From NCBI RefSeq assembly GCF_004382825.2, contig NZ_SDQO02000004.1, positions 62,001 through 126,000 of the forward strand: DNA of 64,000 bases. The letters are read 5' to 3'. The notes beneath the pieces are model-generated. The model was not told the origin of the DNA and made no database searches. It saw only the letters and a program-made list of their open reading frames with translations. The position numbers were made by a program, and so were the translations under genes. Position 1 is the stretch's first letter. The number at the start of each line of letters is the position of its first letter. Shown here one piece after another: positions 19,676-28,273 of this stretch. Source of the stretch: Corynebacterium silvaticum. Lineage in GTDB: Bacteria; Actinomycetota; Actinomycetes; Mycobacteriales; Mycobacteriaceae.

Positions 19676-21235
19676 GTGTCTGAACATACGTGGTTCATCG
19701 TTGCCATCATGATATATATGGGCGCGATGCTCGCGATTGGCTATTGGAGCTATAGAAAGACTGACCAGTACGACGACTTTGTGTTAGCCGGACGCGATCT
19801 GAACCCCTTTGTAGCTGCTCTATCAGCCGGCGCTTCAGATATGTCTGGATGGCTGCTCATGGGTTTGCCAGGAGCTTTGTTTGTTACAGGTATGTCTGAG
19901 CTATGGATCGCGGTGGGGCTACTCATCGGTTCTTGGGCTAACTGGAGATGGGTTGCACCACGGCTACGGGCGTATTCCGAGGTAGCTAACAATTCCATCA
20001 CGTTGCCTTCGTTCTTTGAGAACCGTCTGATGGATCAATCCCGCGTCCTACGCATTGTCAGTTCCATCGTCATCATCGTATTTTTTACCTTCTACGTATC
20101 CTCGGGAATGGTATCGGGTGGCCGTTACTTCGAGTCCACCTTTGGAAGCGCCTATATCGACGGCATGATGATCGTTGCTTGCATCACGGTTGTTTATACT
20201 TTCGTCGGTGGTTTCCTTGCGGTCTCTTATACAGACGCGGTTCAAGGAACCATCATGTTTGTCTCGCTGGTCATCGTCCCGGTTATGGCGCTTATTTACC
20301 TAGACGACCCCTCCTCAATCTGGTCATGGGCATCCCATAATGATTACGGTCCGCATACAGACGGCATCGGCAACCCCCACTACTTTTCCATGATCTCTGG
20401 CGTGTCAGCGGCCGCCTTAATCGGCAACCTGGCCTGGGGCTTGGGATACTTCGGGCAGCCGCACATCATCGTCCGTTTTATGGCGCTGCGAGCCCCGTCC
20501 GATGCACGGCGCGCCCGCTGGATCGGCGTGGGCTGGATGGTGCTCTCCATCGCCGGAGCCACGTTCACGGCGATAATCGGCACAGCGTTCTTTGGTCAGA
20601 ACAAGAACTTCTCCATCGTGGATCAGAAGTCCTACGAGACAATCTTCCTCGACATGGGTCGCGTGCTCTTCCACCCTCTCATCGGCGGTCTCATCCTCAC
20701 AGCCGTCCTCGCTGCCATCATGTCCACAATTGCTTCGCAGCTTTTGGTTACGTCCACATCTTTGATCGAAGACCTCTTCAAGGCGTTCAAGAAAACCCTT
20801 CCTAGTGAGTCAGTGATGATCAATCTGTCTCGCACTGCAGTGGTTGGGGTTGCCATCGTTGCCGGAGTCCTCGCTATTAATCCTTCCGACTCCATCCTCG
20901 GCCTCGTAGGCTTTGCGTGGGCAGGCTTTGGCTCGGCCTTTGGCCCCCTCGTCTTGTGCATGCTTTATTGGCGACGCCTCAACGTTCCAGGCGCAATCGC
21001 CGGTATGGTGACAGGCGCTGTCGTGTGCTTCGCATGGGGAATGTCGTCGCTAGGAGATGTCCTCTACGAAATCGTCCCCGGCTTCTTTGGCGGAGGAATC
21101 GTCATGATTGTGGTATCCCTTGCAACACCTCCACCACAGGCCAAGGTGCTGTCCACGTTTGATAAGGCCAGAGACCTCACAACCCATACTGAAGAAAGCC
21201 CCACCCCGGCAGCTTCCCACGCCACATCTGCGTAG
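19676..21235 (+). CDS. putP: Sodium/proline symporter
   Basis: SSS-family transporter of about 519 residues with roughly 12-13 membrane segments. It matches PutP over its length, for example SAGASDMSGWLLMGLPGAL, FGQPHIIVRFMALRAP and AAIMSTIASQLLVTS. I prefer the GTG at 19676 (SEHTWFIVAIMIYMG) because GGAGG lies 5 nt upstream; a TTG at 19664 would include that RBS. It imports proline with Na+ for nutrition and osmoprotection. It is monocistronic, closed by a terminator. Confidence 0.95.
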   Translation: MSEHTWFIVAIMIYMGAMLAIGYWSYRKTDQYDDFVLAGRDLNPFVAALSAGASDMSGWLLMGLPGALFVTGMSELWIAVGLLIGSWANWRWVAPRLRAYSEVANNSITLPSFFENRLMDQSRVLRIVSSIVIIVFFTFYVSSGMVSGGRYFESTFGSAYIDGMMIVACITVVYTFVGGFLAVSYTDAVQGTIMFVSLVIVPVMALIYLDDPSSIWSWASHNDYGPHTDGIGNPHYFSMISGVSAAALIGNLAWGLGYFGQPHIIVRFMALRAPSDARRARWIGVGWMVLSIAGATFTAIIGTAFFGQNKNFSIVDQKSYETIFLDMGRVLFHPLIGGLILTAVLAAIMSTIASQLLVTSTSLIEDLFKAFKKTLPSESVMINLSRTAVVGVAIVAGVLAINPSDSILGLVGFAWAGFGSAFGPLVLCMLYWRRLNVPGAIAGMVTGAVVCFAWGMSSLGDVLYEIVPGFFGGGIVMIVVSLATPPPQAKVLSTFDKARDLTTHTEESPTPAASHATSA

Positions 21236-21246
21236 GAACCGAACGA

Positions 21247-21283
21247 GCGCCGCGTTCCGTCTAAAGGGAATGCGGCGCCTTCT
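21247..21283 (+). terminator. Terminator of putP
   Basis: GCGCCGCGTTCC (21247-21258) pairs with GGAATGCGGCGC (21267-21278; one G-T pair), followed by a pyrimidine/T-rich run. The stem contains the proposed start codon of the next gene. Confidence 0.7.
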
Positions 21284-21857
21284 TTTCTTTCTCCTAGTGA
21301 CAGCCACATTATTGCTGATCGCTTTTACGATTCCTCATTCGCGGAAATTCGCGGACCTCCCCACCGTCAAGCAAAGAACGACGGTCCTAGGTTACAAGCG
21401 AGAGTATTTCGGAGCGTCATGGGGACCCGCGCCTCATTCACGATGCAATACGAAAGTCGCGGTTTTGGCTGCCACGCTTAACGACGTCCACCTCACGGCT
21501 TCCTGCTCATTAAGCTCGGGGTGGATTCTCGATCCTTATTCTGGAAGAAAAATCTCTGTCGACGGCACCGCAGAGCCTATCGAGCTCGATCACGTTTTCC
21601 CACTATCCGCAGCATGGGACATGGGAGCCCATGCGTGGAGTGCAGAGCAGCGCCTTGCGTTTGCCAATGATCCGCTGAATCTTGTGGTTGCTTCTAAAGA
21701 ACAGAACCAGCAGAAATCAGACAAATTACCCTCAGAATGGCTTCCTGCTCAACGAGCTCATCGGTGCTGGTATGCACGTCGATTAGCGGAGGTTGCGCAG
21801 AAATACCAGTTGCCGCTTAGCCGGTCGGATGTCTCGGTCATGCGCAGACAATGTTAG
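21270..21857 (+). CDS. Membrane-anchored or secreted HNH nuclease (DUF1524-like)
   Basis: 195 residues from the ATG at 21270. An N-terminal hydrophobic segment (LLFFLLVTATLLLIAFTI) acts as signal or anchor. The HNH/DUF1524 core is ELDHVFPLSAAWDMGA, then NDPLNLVVASKEQNQQKSDK and a final WYARR, matching secreted actinobacterial nucleases of this type. There are four cysteines in the exported part. The start codon sits in the putP terminator stem, so the true start or the transcription of this gene may differ. Confidence 0.8.
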   Translation: MRRLLFFLLVTATLLLIAFTIPHSRKFADLPTVKQRTTVLGYKREYFGASWGPAPHSRCNTKVAVLAATLNDVHLTASCSLSSGWILDPYSGRKISVDGTAEPIELDHVFPLSAAWDMGAHAWSAEQRLAFANDPLNLVVASKEQNQQKSDKLPSEWLPAQRAHRCWYARRLAEVAQKYQLPLSRSDVSVMRRQC

Positions 21858-21896
21858 TGTGGTATTTCTCACCCAATTTTTTGCGAAAGGCTTCCT

Positions 21897-22367
21897 GTGG
21901 GAACTCTGCTTATTATTCTCCACGTACTCACGGCTATTCTCTTCCTCGGCCCCGTTACTGTCGCGGTTTCTTCTTTCCAGTCTCGCGCTGTAGAAGCTCA
22001 CAATGGAAACGCTACCGCTCAAGGCTCTGCGTTGACGCTCTATAAGATCACGCAAACCTACGGCATGCTCTCACTGTTGGTTCCGCTGATCGGTTTCGCC
22101 GTGATGTTCACCAATGATAGTTACTGGTCCGATGGCCGTTTCCATGCATCGATTGCTCTAGCAGTCGTCGCGTGGGCCGTCTTGATCTTCCTCATCATGC
22201 CCCGTCAAAAGAAACTCGCTGGCGCACTTGGTCTGCTTGAGGCCGACGAGCTTGAGGCCGGAAATTTTGAGGTCGCAGACTGGAATAAGGCTAAAAGCCA
22301 GCTCTCCATGTTCGGCGGAATCTTCTCCCTACTCTGGGTTATTATCGCCGTCTTGATGGTTCTTTAA
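21897..22367 (+). CDS. Four-helix membrane protein (DUF2269-like)
   Basis: 156 residues with four hydrophobic segments: the N-terminal LLIILHVLTAILFLGPVTVAV, then a central pair, then the C-terminal FGGIFSLLWVIIAVLMVL. The pattern fits small DUF2269-type membrane proteins; biochemical function unknown. The GTG start is preceded by GAAAGG. It follows the HNH gene by 39 nt and is closed by a large terminator. Confidence 0.75.
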   Translation: MGTLLIILHVLTAILFLGPVTVAVSSFQSRAVEAHNGNATAQGSALTLYKITQTYGMLSLLVPLIGFAVMFTNDSYWSDGRFHASIALAVVAWAVLIFLIMPRQKKLAGALGLLEADELEAGNFEVADWNKAKSQLSMFGGIFSLLWVIIAVLMVL

Positions 22368-22378
22368 GCGCAAAGCGC

Positions 22379-22422
22379 AAGAAAGTGGGTCTCACATCAG
22401 CTGATGTGAGACCCACTTTCTT
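22379..22422. terminator. Bidirectional terminator, perfect palindrome
   Basis: A 44-nt perfect palindrome (22-bp arms, AAGAAAGTGGGTCTCACATC at the left) followed by a T-rich run. It separates convergent genes and ends 4 nt before the stop of the VOC gene. Confidence 0.9.
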
Positions 22423-22426
22423 ATTT

Positions 22427-22852
22427 TTATCCTTCGATATTGAACATCCACAACGTGCCAAAGCGATCGCGCAGCTGTCCAAAGGATGCGCCCCACGGAG
22501 CAGTTTCTAGCGGCATATGAATCTCAGCGCCCTGTGAGAGAGCCTCCCATTGGCCCTCAATCTCCGCGCGAGCATCAGCACCTCCGGTAAGTGCGACGAC
22601 GGTATCGTCGCCGGCGATGAGCTCACGCTCTGGGAGAACGTCTGCGCCGAAAAGCACTTTCCTGCCGGCGTCGCGAAGCTCACCGTGAATGATCCATTCG
22701 CTGGACCATTCGCTGCCTCCTGCCTGATCTGCAAAACCCGATTCCCCGTAGGTCATCAGTGTCAGGTCAAGGCCAAAAACATCTCGGTAAAACTCGAGAG
22801 CTTCTTTCGCTTGTCCGCGGAAATGTCGGTATGGTGTCACGTCAGCAATCAT
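22427..22852 (-). CDS. VOC-family (PhnB/glyoxalase-like) protein
   Basis: 141 residues with the PhnB-type VOC fold: YRHFRGQAKEALEFYRDVFG at the start, IIHGELRD in the middle and WGASFGQLRDRFGTLWMFN at the end. Such proteins are cytoplasmic, often dimeric and metal-binding, but the substrate of this subgroup is unknown. The gene stands alone. Confidence 0.88.
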   Translation of the reverse strand: MIADVTPYRHFRGQAKEALEFYRDVFGLDLTLMTYGESGFADQAGGSEWSSEWIIHGELRDAGRKVLFGADVLPERELIAGDDTVVALTGGADARAEIEGQWEALSQGAEIHMPLETAPWGASFGQLRDRFGTLWMFNIEG

Positions 22853-22880
22853 ACGCCTTATGGCGTTGAGAGGGGCATGG

Positions 22881-23301
22881 TTAGTGGGAAGCCGTTAGCG
22901 CCCACCCATCCCCCTTCCTAGCAAAGGTCGCGTGAGGAGAAGGTTCGGCTTTTCGATTGCACAAATCGATGGCGTCGCGGTGATACTTTTTGGACTCGTA
23001 TGCGCCCTTGCCGTCGAGCAACACGAGGTAATTGTCACCGGGTTCGGGGCCGTCTTTCGGGGTATCTAGAGAGGAAAAGACCGAGTCTTTTCTCCGCGGC
23101 CTCCCGAGTATCGCCAGGGCAAACAGCAGCAAGATACTGCCACTCGTCACCAAAGGTGTCATGCACATCGATGGTCACAGGCGATTCTTGGTTTTTCAGC
23201 GCTTGTTCCAGCAAATCATTTTTCACAAGCCACACCATAAAAACGCCAAGGGTGACCAAAGCAGCCACGACAAAAAGCACGGCTAGGAAGTTTCTGTTCA
23301 T
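22881..23301 (-). pseudogene. Small membrane-anchored protein, frameshifted in an A-run
   Basis: The first frame starts at 23301 (MNRNFLAVLF) with one N-terminal membrane segment and runs to EAAEKR. It then loses sense, while a second frame continues DSVFSSLDTPKDGPEPGD to a stop at 22881. Removing one A from GAGAAAAGAC near 23087 joins them as EAAEKDSVFSSLDTP, giving about 139 residues. I do not recognise the family. A homopolymer shift could be a sequencing error. Confidence 0.6.
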
Positions 23302-23325
23302 AGCGGAAGCTCCGATATGTAAGGC

Positions 23326-23364
23326 AATAGGAGGGTACGGAACCACATTCCGTACCCTCCTATT
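23326..23364 (-). terminator. Terminator of deaD
   Basis: AATAGGAGGGTACGGAA (23326-23342) pairs perfectly with 23348-23364 around CCACA. It lies just downstream of the helicase stop on the minus strand. Confidence 0.85.
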
Positions 23365-23388
23365 TGTACTAGACCTTAGGTGTCTATC

Positions 23389-25395
23389 CTAGCCGCGGTA
23401 GCGATCACGACGCTCACCGCGATCGCCACGACGATCATCACGGCGGTCGTCCCTGCGATCGCGACGGTCGTCCCTGCGATCTCCGCCGCGACGGTCGTCG
23501 CCACGGTAGTCATCGCGACGGCCTGGACGTCCGTTATCCTTCTCGATGTTAATCAACTGGCCCGAGATACGGGTGTCGCGCAGATTATCAAAGACGGATT
23601 GTGGAAGTCCCTTAGGAAGCTCCACCAACGTGTGATCCACAGCAATGGTGATACGACCGAAGTCCTTGTTGCTGAGTCCACCTTCGTTTGCCAGTGCGCC
23701 AACAATAGCGCCTGGACGAACGTGCTGACGCTTGCCCACCGCAAGGCGGTACACAGCCATATCACCGGAACGCTCGAAGCGAGAGCCACGGTCACCACGG
23801 TCACCGCGGTCACGACGCTCACCGCGATCCCGGCGGTCGCCACGACGATCATCACGCTCAAAGCGGTCACGACGCTCACGACGCTTCTCTGGTGGCGGTT
23901 CCTTCATCAAGAACTCGCTACCAGCACGGGCCTGGGTAGCCAAGGCAGCAGCAATGTCTTCAAGCGGAGTGTCATGCTCTTCTGCGTAGGCCTTGATCAG
24001 GTTCCGGAAAATCGCAACCTGGGAATCTTCCAGCGATTCCGTGATAGAGTCCGCAAACTTTGCCTTACGGGACTCGTTGACCTCATCAACCGTAGGAAGA
24101 TCCATCTCGATGAGCTCTGCGTTAGTAGCACGCTCGATGGAGCGCAGCATACGGCGCTCACGTGGAGTAACAAAGAGAATCGCCTCACCGCTACGTCCGG
24201 CACGGCCGGTACGTCCAATGCGGTGGACATAAGACTCGGTGTCGTTAGGAATGTCGTAGTTGAACACGTGAGTAATGCGCTCAACGTCTAGACCACGAGC
24301 TGCCACGTCTGTAGCCACAAGAATATCTAGGCGACCATCTTTGAGCTGGTCCACAGTACGCTCACGCTGTGCCTGTGCGATGTCACCATTGATAGCAGCA
24401 GCCGAGAAACCACGAGCGCGCAACTTCTCTGCGACCTCTTCGGTTTCATGCTTCGTGCGCACGAACATGATCATCGCTTCAAACTCTGTAACCTCAAGGA
24501 TACGAGTCAAAGCATCGAGCTTGTTACGGTGAGCAACATTCAGGAATCGCTGCGTGATGTTGGTGTTGGTCCGGGTCTCGGACTTCACCTGAATCTCACG
24601 AGGATCCTTCATGTACTGCTTGCTCAAACGGCGGATGCCATTAGGCATCGTTGCAGAGAACAGCGCAACCTGCTTGTCAGCTGGGGTGTCCTCAAGAATG
24701 CGCTCAATATCTTCCTGGAAGCCCATGCTGAGCATCTCATCTGCCTCGTCAAGGACGAGATAGTTCAGGTTGGAAATATCGAGTGAACCCTTTTCTAGGT
24801 GGTCGATAACACGACCCGGGGTACCCACGATGATCTGCGCGCCACGACGGAGGCCCGACAGCTGAATACCATATGCTTGTCCACCATAAATCGGTAGGAC
24901 ATGAATGTCACCGAGGTGGTCTGCAAAAGACTGGAAAGAGTCAGCAACCTGAAGTGCAAGCTCACGAGTAGGAGCAAGAACCAGCGCCTGTGGGTGGCGC
25001 TTCTTCACGTTGATACGGGAAAGGATCGGGAGGGCAAACGCAGCGGTCTTACCTGTACCCGTCTGTGCCAGACCCATCACATCATGGCCCTCCATGAGGA
25101 CTGGGATGGTCTGCGCTTGAATAGGCGACGGCGTTTCAAAGCCAACCTTGGCGACTGCCTTAAGGATTGCGTCTGGGAGGCCCAAAGCCTCGAAGCTATC
25201 GTTACTGTCACTGTCCGCTTCTTGTGCGGAGCCGGTGTCCTCAGAAGTGTTCGCAACCCTGGAGTCGTCTACATCGGCAATAACATCATCAAGTGCGATG
25301 TTGCCTTCGTCTACCTGCGAATTGTCCTGAGATTCCGACAAAATCTTCTCATCCGGCTCGTTAGCGCCGCCGGTGGCGTCATCGGTAATGCTCAT
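23389..25395 (-). CDS. deaD: DEAD-box RNA helicase (DeaD/CsdA type)
   Basis: 668 residues. An acidic N-terminal extension of about 75 residues precedes the helicase core with all motifs: AQTGTGKTAAF (I), PTRELA (Ia), VLDEADEML (DEAD, II), FSATMP (III), and HRIGRTGRAG (VI). A DbpA-like RNA-binding domain (RLAVGKRQHVRPGAIVGALAN) follows. There are two Arg/Gly/Asp-rich tracts, one between core and DbpA domain and one at the C-terminus, that probably bind RNA. The family works in ribosome assembly and cold-shock mRNA turnover. Confidence 0.95.
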   Translation of the reverse strand: MSITDDATGGANEPDEKILSESQDNSQVDEGNIALDDVIADVDDSRVANTSEDTGSAQEADSDSNDSFEALGLPDAILKAVAKVGFETPSPIQAQTIPVLMEGHDVMGLAQTGTGKTAAFALPILSRINVKKRHPQALVLAPTRELALQVADSFQSFADHLGDIHVLPIYGGQAYGIQLSGLRRGAQIIVGTPGRVIDHLEKGSLDISNLNYLVLDEADEMLSMGFQEDIERILEDTPADKQVALFSATMPNGIRRLSKQYMKDPREIQVKSETRTNTNITQRFLNVAHRNKLDALTRILEVTEFEAMIMFVRTKHETEEVAEKLRARGFSAAAINGDIAQAQRERTVDQLKDGRLDILVATDVAARGLDVERITHVFNYDIPNDTESYVHRIGRTGRAGRSGEAILFVTPRERRMLRSIERATNAELIEMDLPTVDEVNESRKAKFADSITESLEDSQVAIFRNLIKAYAEEHDTPLEDIAAALATQARAGSEFLMKEPPPEKRRERRDRFERDDRRGDRRDRGERRDRGDRGDRGSRFERSGDMAVYRLAVGKRQHVRPGAIVGALANEGGLSNKDFGRITIAVDHTLVELPKGLPQSVFDNLRDTRISGQLINIEKDNGRPGRRDDYRGDDRRGGDRRDDRRDRRDDRRDDRRGDRGERRDRYRG

Positions 25396-25596
25396 TGCTC
25401 AGTTAAACTTACGCTACGCAGCACGATTTTCCTAGTCACACACTCAAAGGTGATAACTATAGCCGATTCCGCCAGATGCGACCACTGTCACTTAAGTTCT
25501 TAATTAGATAAATACCTCCCACAATCTTTGTATTTTTTAAAAGTTTTCCTAGCTTAAGAAAGTCCTAGCTAGCCTCGGGTGCCACTTTTCCCTGCC

Positions 25597-26817
25597 TTAT
25601 AGCAGCCTCCTAGCACCTTCCCCTGACCGCGCGATAAGGAAAGTAGGAGAGGGAAAACCCTGCTGACAAGCAGCTTTTGCTATTCGTTCCGCAGCCTCAG
25701 TGACGCTATCCGAATCCACAAGGGTAATGACACTGCCGCCGAATCCCCCACCAGTCATACGTGATCCGTAACACCCAGCTGCCTGAAACGCAGATTCCAG
25801 CTCCGCAGTGACTACCTCATACTGGTCTCGGAGGGATTCATGAGACTCCTGCATCAAGCGACGGAAGGTGTCCATATCGTCTCTTTCAAGAGCAGCAGCC
25901 TGCTGTGCCCTCAGAGTTTCCTCCACGACATGATTGACACGCCGATATGCTTCCTCGCCATGTACACCGTTGTCCTCTGCCCACTGACGTGCCCGAGTAG
26001 GAGCTTCATCAATATCTCGCAGTGTCTCACCGTCACCGCCCAACGCGGCAGTTACGGCGTCGATAAGGCCGCGTCTCGACGCATACTGCCCATCGTTAAG
26101 CGTGTGCGGTGCGTTAGTATCTGCAATCAAAAGGGCTAGCCCCTTGGATGCCAAATCAAAGGGCACTAGTGTAGTTTTTCCTGAACGGAAATCAATCACG
26201 AGCGCCTTACCCTGTTGACCAAACAAACTAGAGCGCTGATCCAGGCCCCCAGTCGATGCCCCAACGACATCGTTCTCGGCCCTCACGCAGGCGTCGACAA
26301 GCTGCGACAACTCCTCATGGCTAGGAGGCCTGCCGTTAGCGAGTTCAAACGCACCTACTGCCGTGGAGCATTCCAAAGCTGCTGAGGAGGAAAGCCCTGA
26401 GCCCAAGGGGACGTCAGAAACGATAGCGATGTCATATCCCTGAGTTTTTTCGATAACACCAGACTCGGTGCCAGCCCATATGGCGCCCACAACGTAGCCG
26501 GCCCAGTTGTTAGGGCTGAGTGGGCCTACCGAGTCAACGTTGATATTTTTGGTTAATGCTTCTCCGTTTGGTGCCAAAGACACCAGGTTAAACATTCCGC
26601 TGGTATTCGGAGACATCGCAACAGCGGTAAGCTGTTCCAGCGCGAAGGGGATGGAAATACCTCCCGCGTAATCCACATGGTCGCCAATCACGTTGACGCG
26701 CCCTGGCGCTCCCCATACTCCCGCGGGATCATAGTGGTAATGCTCCCGAAACAGTTGCGTTGCATCCTGAGCGATATGTTCCGGGTTCCGAGTGCGGACC
26801 CAACGTAGCTCTGACAT
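25597..26817 (-). CDS. galK: Galactokinase
   Basis: Phosphorylates galactose to galactose-1-phosphate. 406 residues of the GHMP kinase family: substrate motif GRVNVIGDHVDYAGG (D in place of the usual E of GEHTDY), ATP motif VPLGSGLSSSAALE, and C-terminal GGGFGGSVI. The ATG directly abuts the galT stop (TAAATG). It is the last gene of the galactose operon and appears intact. Confidence 0.95.
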   Translation of the reverse strand: MSELRWVRTRNPEHIAQDATQLFREHYHYDPAGVWGAPGRVNVIGDHVDYAGGISIPFALEQLTAVAMSPNTSGMFNLVSLAPNGEALTKNINVDSVGPLSPNNWAGYVVGAIWAGTESGVIEKTQGYDIAIVSDVPLGSGLSSSAALECSTAVGAFELANGRPPSHEELSQLVDACVRAENDVVGASTGGLDQRSSLFGQQGKALVIDFRSGKTTLVPFDLASKGLALLIADTNAPHTLNDGQYASRRGLIDAVTAALGGDGETLRDIDEAPTRARQWAEDNGVHGEEAYRRVNHVVEETLRAQQAAALERDDMDTFRRLMQESHESLRDQYEVVTAELESAFQAAGCYGSRMTGGGFGGSVITLVDSDSVTEAAERIAKAACQQGFPSPTFLIARSGEGARRLL

Positions 26818-27933
26818 TTAATCCCAAACCTCTCTGAATCTTTCGGCGATCCGTTCTGGTGTGGTGTCGTTAATCCACACGCCTTGACTCGACTCGCTAC
26901 CAGCTAAAAATTTCATGCGGTGTGGGGACCGCATCAAAGAGAATATTTGTAGATGCAAGCGGACAAGGCTGCGTTGCTCAGGATCTACCGGCGCTTGATT
27001 CCAACCAGCAATATATGGGGTTTTTTCTACGCCATCGAAAAACCTGTCAATAGACATGTACAGCCGCTTGAGCAGCACAGCTAGATCGTCGCGTTCTGTA
27101 CTCGTCAGCTCCGTAAAATCAGCTATGTGTCGGTTAGGCCACACCATAACCTCCACAGGCCATCGAGCTGCTGCGGGGACAAAGGCCGTGAAATACTCCG
27201 TTTCCGCGATAATCCGAGTCCGTACTGCTTTTTCAGCGGAAAGAATTTCTGAAAAAAGCTCTTTGCCGGGATTTTTTCTGGCAAAATCACGTGCTTGTTC
27301 TGTTATTGCTGCAATACGCGGGCTCAAAAATGGATATGAGTAAATTTGCCCATGGGGATGCTGCAGCGTCACTCCTATCTCTTCTCCCCTATTTTCAAAG
27401 GGGAAAACCTGCTTGACTGTAGGCAAGGCAGATAAAGCCGCTGTTCGATGTGCCCACACATCTATGACCGTTCGGATCCTATTAACCGGCAAATCTTTGA
27501 ATGATGTGTCTGCGTTCTCGGTAAAACAAACAACCTCGCAACGCGCAAGCGCTGGCTTTCGCGGGAAAAGATCAATCCCGTCCACGGAATGCTCCCAGTC
27601 CTCCCCCACGTCGATATTCATATAGAAAGAAGGAAACCTATTCTCAAAGACAACGACATCGTATGTAGGGGAAGGAATTTCTGTGGGATTTTCTCCCGGC
27701 AACGAGGGTGCCAGCGGATTCTCATGAGCCGGAGGCATGAAAGTGCGATTCATCCGATGGGCTGCATATGCCACCCATTTTCCGGTCAAAGGATCTCGAC
27801 GTATCTCAGACAATGGCTGTGCCACGGGGAGGTCACGGGGATCGTGCAGAACCCGTTCACCGACGCGTACCTCGTGGTCATCGTAGTAAATGATGTCGCG
27901 GCCGTCGGCAAGCTTGGACTCGATGATATTCAT
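26818..27933 (-). CDS. galT: Galactose-1-phosphate uridylyltransferase
   Basis: Transfers UMP from UDP-glucose to galactose-1-phosphate. 371 residues. The active-site HPH motif is in LQHPHGQIYSYP, with ENRFPSFY and the C-terminal HLQIFSLMRSPH as in the family. The ATG overlaps the stop of the upstream small membrane protein by one base (TAATG), and galK follows without gap. Confidence 0.95.
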   Translation of the reverse strand: MNIIESKLADGRDIIYYDDHEVRVGERVLHDPRDLPVAQPLSEIRRDPLTGKWVAYAAHRMNRTFMPPAHENPLAPSLPGENPTEIPSPTYDVVVFENRFPSFYMNIDVGEDWEHSVDGIDLFPRKPALARCEVVCFTENADTSFKDLPVNRIRTVIDVWAHRTAALSALPTVKQVFPFENRGEEIGVTLQHPHGQIYSYPFLSPRIAAITEQARDFARKNPGKELFSEILSAEKAVRTRIIAETEYFTAFVPAAARWPVEVMVWPNRHIADFTELTSTERDDLAVLLKRLYMSIDRFFDGVEKTPYIAGWNQAPVDPEQRSLVRLHLQIFSLMRSPHRMKFLAGSESSQGVWINDTTPERIAERFREVWD

Positions 27934-28241
27934 TAATGACCACAGGGAAGAACCGACTCATCTATTTTTGTTTCATCGATAACAATCGGACGCAGCTTCG
28001 CCCATAGGAAGAAAATAGCGCCGACCAGAAGCATGGCGAGACCCGACCATAGGTTGTCTTGGGAACTCTTTGCTACGCCAGTATCCGGGTTAACGCCCGG
28101 GTCAAGAGCAAAGCTACATATAACGAGGATAAGTCCATAAAGACCGATAAGAGCACCAATAACGTTACGGATATCAAAAGCTCCGGCGAGGTGTTGACTC
28201 GTTGCCTTCGGCGTACGCGGAGTCGAAGTATTCTGTGACAT
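27933..28241 (-). CDS. Small two-helix membrane protein of the galactose operon
   Basis: 102 residues with two hydrophobic segments (GALIGLYGLILVICSFAL and LWSGLAMLLVGAIFFLWA) separated by a polar loop. Not a recognised enzyme. It lies between the Na+/solute symporter and galT, and its stop overlaps the galT start (TAATG). This suggests an accessory role in galactose uptake, which is inference only. The start follows TAAGGAGAATTCA. Confidence 0.75.
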   Translation of the reverse strand: MSQNTSTPRTPKATSQHLAGAFDIRNVIGALIGLYGLILVICSFALDPGVNPDTGVAKSSQDNLWSGLAMLLVGAIFFLWAKLRPIVIDETKIDESVLPCGH

Positions 28242-28273
28242 TGAATTCTCCTTAAGTTATTTTGTTCGCAGCA

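Noticed and set aside
23395..23520. Tandem-looking repeats near the end of deaD as a possible CRISPR or VNTR
   Set aside because: The units are irregular and encode an RGD/RDR-rich RNA-binding tail; there are no spacers of constant length.
23380..24291. Plus-strand open frame with Thr/Ala/Val-rich translation opposite deaD
   Set aside because: It arises from the Arg/Asp/Gly repeat codons of the helicase tail read on the other strand. No RBS or family resemblance.
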